From Voacanga thouarsii (Eukaryota > Streptophyta > Magnoliopsida > Gentianales > Apocynaceae), in contig JANUWF010001723.1 of the NCBI GenBank assembly GCA_026120185.1, forward strand, positions 868,001 through 932,000: a DNA stretch of 64,000 bases, given 5' to 3'. A program made the translations under genes and the position numbers. Numbering within the stretch: position 1 is the first letter of the stretch; each line of letters opens with the position of its first letter. Below, piece after piece: positions 59,488-64,000 of the stretch. Under the pieces are notes generated by a model that worked only from the letters and a program-made list of their open reading frames with translations, did not search any database and had not been told where the DNA came from.

Positions 59488-59662
59488 TTTCACAAGAGAA
59501 TAAAAAAAGAAATATAAGAAAATGATGACAAGCAGAAAATACCAAGAAAAATATCTCTTTTTTTTTCACTCTTCTCGGTACCGACTTTTCCTCTTCCTCT
59601 CTTGTCTTTTCTTCTCCTCCGACCCTCTACCTACCATCTACCTCTTCTTCTTCCTCATACAG

Positions 59663-59694
<32 letters not shown>

Positions 59695-60005
59695 CGATAT
59701 ATATCTCGATCATCGATCATTAGGAAATATCAAAAACAAAAATCACAAAGCAGATATGGAGACTCGTAATTCATTTGAGACATGGTCAAATTTTGACTCG
59801 GTTTCTGCAATGATTTTGATGTATTTTCCTTTCCAAACCAACCGCTTCGCCTAATTCGAACGCGTAAGATTTTGATATGTTTTCCTTTCCAAACCAACCG
59901 CTTCCTCCTAATTTCAAGTGAGATACCTTTGAGGGCTTCCATTTGTTTTTAGTATGCTTGATAATGAAATTAAACTCTCTTTTGGTTTGTTTTTTATGTA
60001 AATCG
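59488..60005 (+). promoter_or_regulatory. Upstream and 5' leader region of the captured RKD gene
   Basis: Holds a pyrimidine-rich stretch (59550-59650), a (TA)n run (59662-59690) that could act as a TATA region, and a short frame METRNSFETWSNFDSVSAM from 59756 that closes at 59854. A strong donor GTAAGA lies at 59865 and a T-rich acceptor TTTTTAG ends at 59952, so a 5' UTR intron is plausible. A 56-bp tandem duplication lies at 59812-59918. The exact transcription start is unknown. Confidence 0.5.
59812..59918. repeat. 56-bp tandem duplication upstream of RKD
   Basis: Two adjacent units each contain GATTTTGAT, then TTTTCCTTTCCAAACCAACC, then GCTTC and CTAATT. They differ at a few positions. 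Confidence 0.85.
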
Positions 60006-60941
60006 ATGGAAGTTTTGAACATACCGCTTTGGACCAAGTTGATCTCGCCCTACAAGAGACTCGCTTTTGATACTGTTCCTCTTGATGCTATTCCTTTGAA
60101 TGAGGATATACTTGTGCATGATCCTTTCTACTCTCTAATGGATTTTGAACAAAGCCAGAATATGATTCCAGGTTATTATACATTTAAACATGGATTTTGA
60201 ATGGTATTATCTTTATCGATATTATTTTCTTTTTCTAGGAGAAATAATGAGTGGTCTTGGCAACGAAGTCGGAGTAAGTACTCATGAAATGCATAATATC
60301 GAAGTTCAAGATATTATTGCGTATAAAATTCCCGGGGAGAAGAAGATGATTAAGAGGCAGAGAGAGAAGAAGGACAATAACTCCCAGACACTATCAAGAG
60401 AAACAATTTCGCAAGATTTTTACCTACCAATCAAGAGCGCAACCAAAGAACCGAATATTGGCATAACCCGTCTCAAGAAAAGATGTAGGGAGTTAGGAAT
60501 TCGTCGATGGTCTCACAGGAAATTGGTGAGCTTGGAGACCATAATCAAGAATGTTCAGGTTCTCTCTCATACATACTTATAATTTGCAAGTATGAAACTA
60601 TGAAAGATTTATAAGTAAATAACAGATGATATCACTTCGATTTACAGGATAAAGAAGAAGGAGGACATATGACTGAGAAGAAATTAAAAGAAGCCATTGC
60701 GATACTGGAATGTGAAAAACAGTTGGTGGAAGAAAGTCCTAATACGCAGTTAGAGGACCAAACACAGAAATTGAGACAAGCATGCTTCAAGGCCAAATAT
60801 AATAAGAAATATAATAAACTTAAAGAGATCATAAAATCTCAAGACTCATTTCGCAGTAATTTTACGGCTATTCTGCTGCTAGTCTCGATGTTGGCTCAAA
60901 TGGGAAAGAAAATGAGGAGGATGTCGAAAAAGAGGAGTTGA
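60006..60941 (+). CDS. RKD: RKD-type RWP-RK transcription factor inside copia-3
   Basis: Three exons, 60006-60171, 60239-60558 and 60648-60941, with GT-AG introns of 67 and 89 bp; the sum is 780 nt (259 aa) without a stop. An in-frame ATG at 59964 would add 14 residues. The N-terminal region is variable; a Lys-rich stretch precedes the RWP-RK domain (about 108-160), which reads ISQDFYLPIKSATKEPNIGI then TRLKKRCRELGI and RRWSHRK, then SLETIIKNVQ. The name-giving proline of RWPxRK is serine here. The last exon has EAIAILECEKQLVEE and KLRQACFKAKYNKK, the coiled-coil and C-terminal motif typical of the RKD subfamily. RKD proteins are nuclear DNA-binding factors acting in egg cells and early embryos, and RKD1 is tied to nucellar embryony in citrus. 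This copy is antisense to its host retrotransposon. Whether it is expressed is unknown. Confidence 0.85.
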
Positions 60942-61081
60942 AGTCCATAATTACTAATTGTTTGTCGTCCTCTAATGTAAATATTGAAAAAGAACAATTA
61001 CAAACCTTCATCTTACATTTGTCAGCTCAATTACAAAAGAGCAACTATAAGCATGTATCATCAAGTTCATATGAACACTAG
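60860..61081 (+). other. Coding-like continuation of RKD in another frame
   Basis: In the frame one base behind the exon-3 frame, 73 codons are open: YSAASLDVGSNGKENEEDVE, then KSIITNCLSSSNVNIEKEQL and FILHLSAQLQKSN, to TAG at 61081. The composition looks protein-like, while the current exon-3 frame ends in an odd Met/Lys/Arg-rich tail. This suggests a small indel near 60850-60900 moved the C-terminus, or that a splice form exists. Confidence 0.4.
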
Positions 61082-61109
61082 TGATATGAATAAAAGATGT
61101 GATGCTTAT

Positions 61110-61705
61110 TATTAATGGAAATATCTTTTTCACTTATTATCTTTTCTGTTCCACTTCAGGTGGCCAGTATTTCTCTGTGATAAGAGAAATATCGAGTGTG
61201 TCCATGACCATAACCACGGCCACTGCCACAACTACGACTATAACGATGGCTTCTGCTGGAGCCAATAGCATTCACTTCTGGGAGTGCTGTTGAGCCAGTT
61301 CATCTGGCTTCATAATTTCTCAATAATAACTCATGTTAAAGCTGTCAATTTTGAATACCCTTTTTCTCGATATTGTTACTGTAGAACATGAAAAGTGAAG
61401 AATGTCTTCTCCAATATAACTTCATCAGTAACTTTTTTTCCGTAAAATTTTTAACTAAGATGTAGTTTTATACATCACGGAGTTCACGGTTTTACAATCT
61501 TGCAACTTCAGTGCAACCATTCATACCGTGCAATGGGTAGTACGACCATCTTCAGGTGGTCAAATCTTTCTTTTTATCCACATGACATATGGATCTCTTT
61601 TTTTTTTAGCATTTAGATGCATTTTTGTATGACATATAAATTTTTTTTCAGAAATATCAAGGGCTACAAATTCGAATTTAGCGAGATCAATAAATGCGTA
61701 CTGTC
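61110..61705 (-). pseudogene. copia-3 gag relic
   Basis: Read leftward: LAKFEFVALDIS, a stretch matching KMHLNA, EKTFFTFHV, QQYRE-like, LLLRNYEA, TGSTALPEVNAIGSS, then the Gly/Arg/His-rich RGYGHGH stretch and HLKWNRKDNK. Many stops and deletions interrupt it. The zinc knuckle is missing because the foreign RKD segment begins here. Confidence 0.75.
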
Positions 61706-61745
61706 TTCTCGGCTTTAATAACTGCAGAGACTCGTGCTGATAACG

Positions 61746-62097
61746 TGTTATAAAATTAGGGTAGTGTTAGAATAAAATCTTCACACTACACACTAATAAA
61801 ACTCTAACTATTTTGCACAAGAATTTCTCTCTTTCTTTTCTCTCACAATTTTCTCTAATCTTTCTTTCACTAATCTTTCTTTCACAAAATAATGGTGTTT
61901 TACAAATTTAGAGCATAACTCTATTTATAGAGCTCTAATTAGTGGAATACATCATGTCATACATCATCTTCAACTAATCTCAATTAATGGTATCTCCACT
62001 AAATGGTGGACATCCATAAAAATCTTCTAATAATTCACATAAATCCATAATTAGTGGAGCCTCCACTAATTAATGGAGATTCCAATAATTCATAACA
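61746..62097 (-). repeat. 5' LTR of copia-3
   Basis: 352 bp, 15 bp longer than the other LTR because TAATCTTTCTTTCAC is duplicated. The TATA box on the minus strand is at 61921-61929 (TATAAATAG). Transcription from it would run through gag and then antisense to the RKD gene. Confidence 0.93.
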
Positions 62098-62829
62098 GGG
62101 TCAACATTGTTAGCTACTTTTTCTATGTAAAATTAATAGGGCTAATAATTAAACAAATAAAGTAATTATCCCGTAGGCAACCCAAGATGCGTGAAGCTGT
62201 TCGGACAAAATACCTCGGTGTCCACGAGTGAACCAGACCAACAGGGACTATCATTTGTCCATTGAGGCGGATGTTGACAGAAAACAACAGTAGCCTTGAA
62301 TGTAGAGATCGAATTGTGGAACTTATCTTCAATTTTTCACATTAGATGCAGTGAAAAATGATTATGTGAAAATGAACAGATGAACAAATGTCTGAATTCC
62401 TCAAAACATAGTACAGCAGTGGAATAGTTCAGACCATCAGAAACTTCTGTCGGTGTATTGTCATTTACGGCGTATTTTTTTGAAGATACATATAGTATTG
62501 TAACTATTGTCTATATATTTACAGTCAAATATAAACAAATTACTACTATTTAATACGGGTAATAACTTATCTAATATACAGAGAGAGTTCCATGTAAGAA
62601 GCTGATTGATCTTGGAGAAAGATAAGTTCGATGAAAATCATGAGGACACTGAAGTGGATAAAATAGAACTCGTGAACTCTTTGTGGTGTAAAATGAGCTG
62701 AAATTTTTTTGAGTCATTGTCTTCATACAAGTGAGACACGAGCCACGGTCGGTCACGGGCATAGAATGATAGGAATCACTCTCAAGAAGCAAAACTATCC
62801 CTTCGGTCACGAGCAATTATAGGAATAAA

Positions 62830-62830
<1 letters not shown>

Positions 62831-62870
<40 letters not shown>
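62831..62870. repeat. (TA)n microsatellite
   Basis: An uninterrupted TA run of about 37 bp followed by CACAC. Confidence 0.95.
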
Positions 62871-62872
<2 letters not shown>

Positions 62873-63179
62873 GCTATATGATACATTATGCCATTTGTTG
62901 TTGCTCATGTATGGCCTATTAAAGCCAAAATAAAACAGCTGTTCATGATATGAGGGGTGTTATTAGGCTATGAATATTAAGAAAATTCCACCCCAAGAAA
63001 GCCCACCATTGATGTGAAAGAAAAACATAGCAAGAAGAATCTGATTTGCTGTTTGAAGATGAAGCTATAAGTCCAAAGTAGGAGAGGTTTATTGCTTCCT
63101 TTGAAGCCTGTGTCGGTAGATCACTCCCAAAAAAAAAAATGCAATAAGTGGATTTAAGCCTCAACTTGTTGTAGTTAAG

Positions 63180-63658
63180 TACTCCCTCCTTCCCAAATTA
63201 TCAGTTTATTTTTTAACTTAATATTTATTCTAAATTATCAGTCTTTTTAAAAAAATCAAGATTTAATATTTTAAATTTACTTTTATTTAATAGTATTATA
63301 TTTCCTAAACATATTAAAAAATAATCAAAAATTCATTTTACGAATTCTAATATTCATACTTATCTCGCTAATTCTCAAGAAATATTAATAGGAATTTGGA
63401 GGGAGATTTAAATATTTATCAATATTTTGATCTATTTTCTAACAAAAATTAAATACTTAAGAGAGAAAAGTAATTTGAAATTATTATATCAAAATTTTAA
63501 AATTTGTATACTTCTTAATATAAAGAGAGATACTTATCATTAAATTATAAAAGTAAAAATAGAAAAAAAAAATGTTAAATTAAATAAAAAATTTATTTTT
63601 TTAATCTTTACATAATCGGTTAAAATAGATAAAATAATTTAAGACAAATGAAGGATTA
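63180..63658. mobile_element. Degenerate Stowaway/Mariner-type MITE
   Basis: The left end CTCCCTCCTTCCCAAATTAT follows TA, and the word is typical of plant Mariner-like MITEs (CTCCCTCCGTCCCA consensus, from memory). The right end, read inward, is ATCCTTCATTTGTCTTAAAT with TA outside, a decayed inverse copy. The interior is AT-rich and non-coding. Confidence 0.6.
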
Positions 63659-63663
63659 AATGA

Positions 63664-63683
63664 TGAGAGAGAGAGAGAGAGAG
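63664..63683. repeat. (GA)n microsatellite
   Basis: A GAGAGA run of about 20 bp followed by a G-rich stretch. Confidence 0.9.
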
Positions 63684-64000
63684 GGGGAGGGGAATCTTGG
63701 TAAATTATTGATGGTCAATAATTGCAGCCTTCTGGGTTGGGTATGTTAGTAATGGAAATGGTGCTGTCATGTGGGGATCGAACGGAGATCTGATCCAGAG
63801 AACAAGGATTGAACCTTTGAACAGCACAAGTCCTCTCCTGTCTATTCTTTGAAGAGCAGTGCTCTAGTTAGTTAAGTTCATGATATAGGATTTATCTTTC
63901 AAGCTCAGAACGTATCCACACATCTAGTACAAATTCGGCGAGAAAAGCATTTAGTAGACTAACAGTATAAATGAATATTTCTATTGCATATACTCACAGT

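Larger units (their letters stand above)
57507..62102 (-). mobile_element. Young Ty1-copia element carrying an antisense RKD gene (copia-3)
   Basis: The element is 57512-62097, between perfect 5-bp repeats GGGTC (57507-57511 and 62098-62102). LTRs at 57512-57848 and 61746-62097 begin TGTTAT and end ATAACA. The primer-binding region (TTATCAGCACGAG on the minus strand) abuts the right LTR and the polypurine tract (CCAAGGGGGAG on the minus strand) abuts the left one, so the element runs leftward. Retained coding: a gag relic near the 5' LTR, and an intact 455-codon frame joining the integrase tail to the C-terminal RT and RNase H. Protease, most of integrase and the N-terminal half of RT are missing. 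About 1.6 kb (59488 to about 61110) is a foreign RKD transcription-factor gene in the opposite orientation. It needs proteins from a relative to move. Confidence 0.93.
62103..64000. other. Intergenic region to window end
   Basis: No complete gene seen. A minus-strand open stretch at 62165-62340 has coding-like composition (see findings). A (TA)n tract and a Stowaway-like MITE are listed separately. Nothing is recognised in 63690-64000. Confidence 0.45.

Noticed and set aside
59522..59854. 110-codon frame upstream of RKD starting in the CT-rich leader
   Set aside because: Its first 75 codons are simple sequence including the (TA)n run. The METRNS part may be transcribed but ends before any good splice site in that frame, so it was not added to the protein.
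61099..61293. 64-codon plus-strand frame with Thr/Ala repeats
   Set aside because: Antisense of the Gly/Arg/His-rich gag segment of copia-3.

Overview
This 64-kb window looks like nuclear DNA of a eudicot plant. It is AT-rich, its genes have short GT-AG introns, and it is filled with plant transposable-element families. The two intact host genes are closest, from memory, to Arabidopsis At1g05910 (ATAD2/Yta7-type bromodomain AAA ATPase) and At1g09750 (AED3-like aspartyl protease). The species cannot be fixed from the sequence.

Layout. 0.3-5.9 kb: a decayed Ty1-copia element (copia-1) with two ~300-bp LTRs; about 240 bp of its integrase region is inverted in place. 6.2-25.9 kb: one L1-type LINE of about 6.2 kb, bounded by a 16-bp target-site duplication (15/16 match) and split by four later insertions, each with its own target-site duplication (TSD): a 2.8-kb Mutator-like element (10 bp), a 0.4-kb Harbinger/Tourist MITE (TTA), a 9.4-kb copia element with ~1.9-kb LTRs (CTATC), and a 0.9-kb non-autonomous hAT element (8 bp). 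26.3-29.5 kb: a FAR1/FHY3-type (Mutator-derived) pseudogene split by another hAT-like element. 29.9-35.9 kb: a CACTA element (TSD ATT) whose interior looks like captured host gene sequence. 36-41.5 kb: AT-rich intergenic DNA with one transposon-protein relic.

41.6-56.9 kb is the host gene island. The bromodomain AAA ATPase gene on the + strand has ten coding exons at 46492-54769; they splice to an uninterrupted 1,205-aa reading frame. A probable non-coding first exon lies near 41.6-41.9 kb, followed by a 4.6-kb first intron that hosts a Mutator-type MITE. The single-exon aspartyl protease gene lies downstream on the opposite strand, tail to tail with it.

57.5-62.1 kb holds the most notable object: a young copia element (LTRs differ by about four substitutions and one 15-bp duplication; perfect TSD GGGTC). 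Its protease, most of integrase and half of reverse transcriptase are missing. In their place, in antisense orientation, is an intron-containing RKD (RWP-RK) transcription-factor gene that still splices to an open 259-aa frame. RKD proteins control egg-cell and embryo programmes in plants, so a mobile RKD copy is the best candidate here for an undescribed system. 62.1-64 kb is intergenic, with microsatellites and a Stowaway-like MITE.

No rRNA, CRISPR array, operon or convincing tRNA gene was seen. Exon borders, alignments and family names were read by eye.
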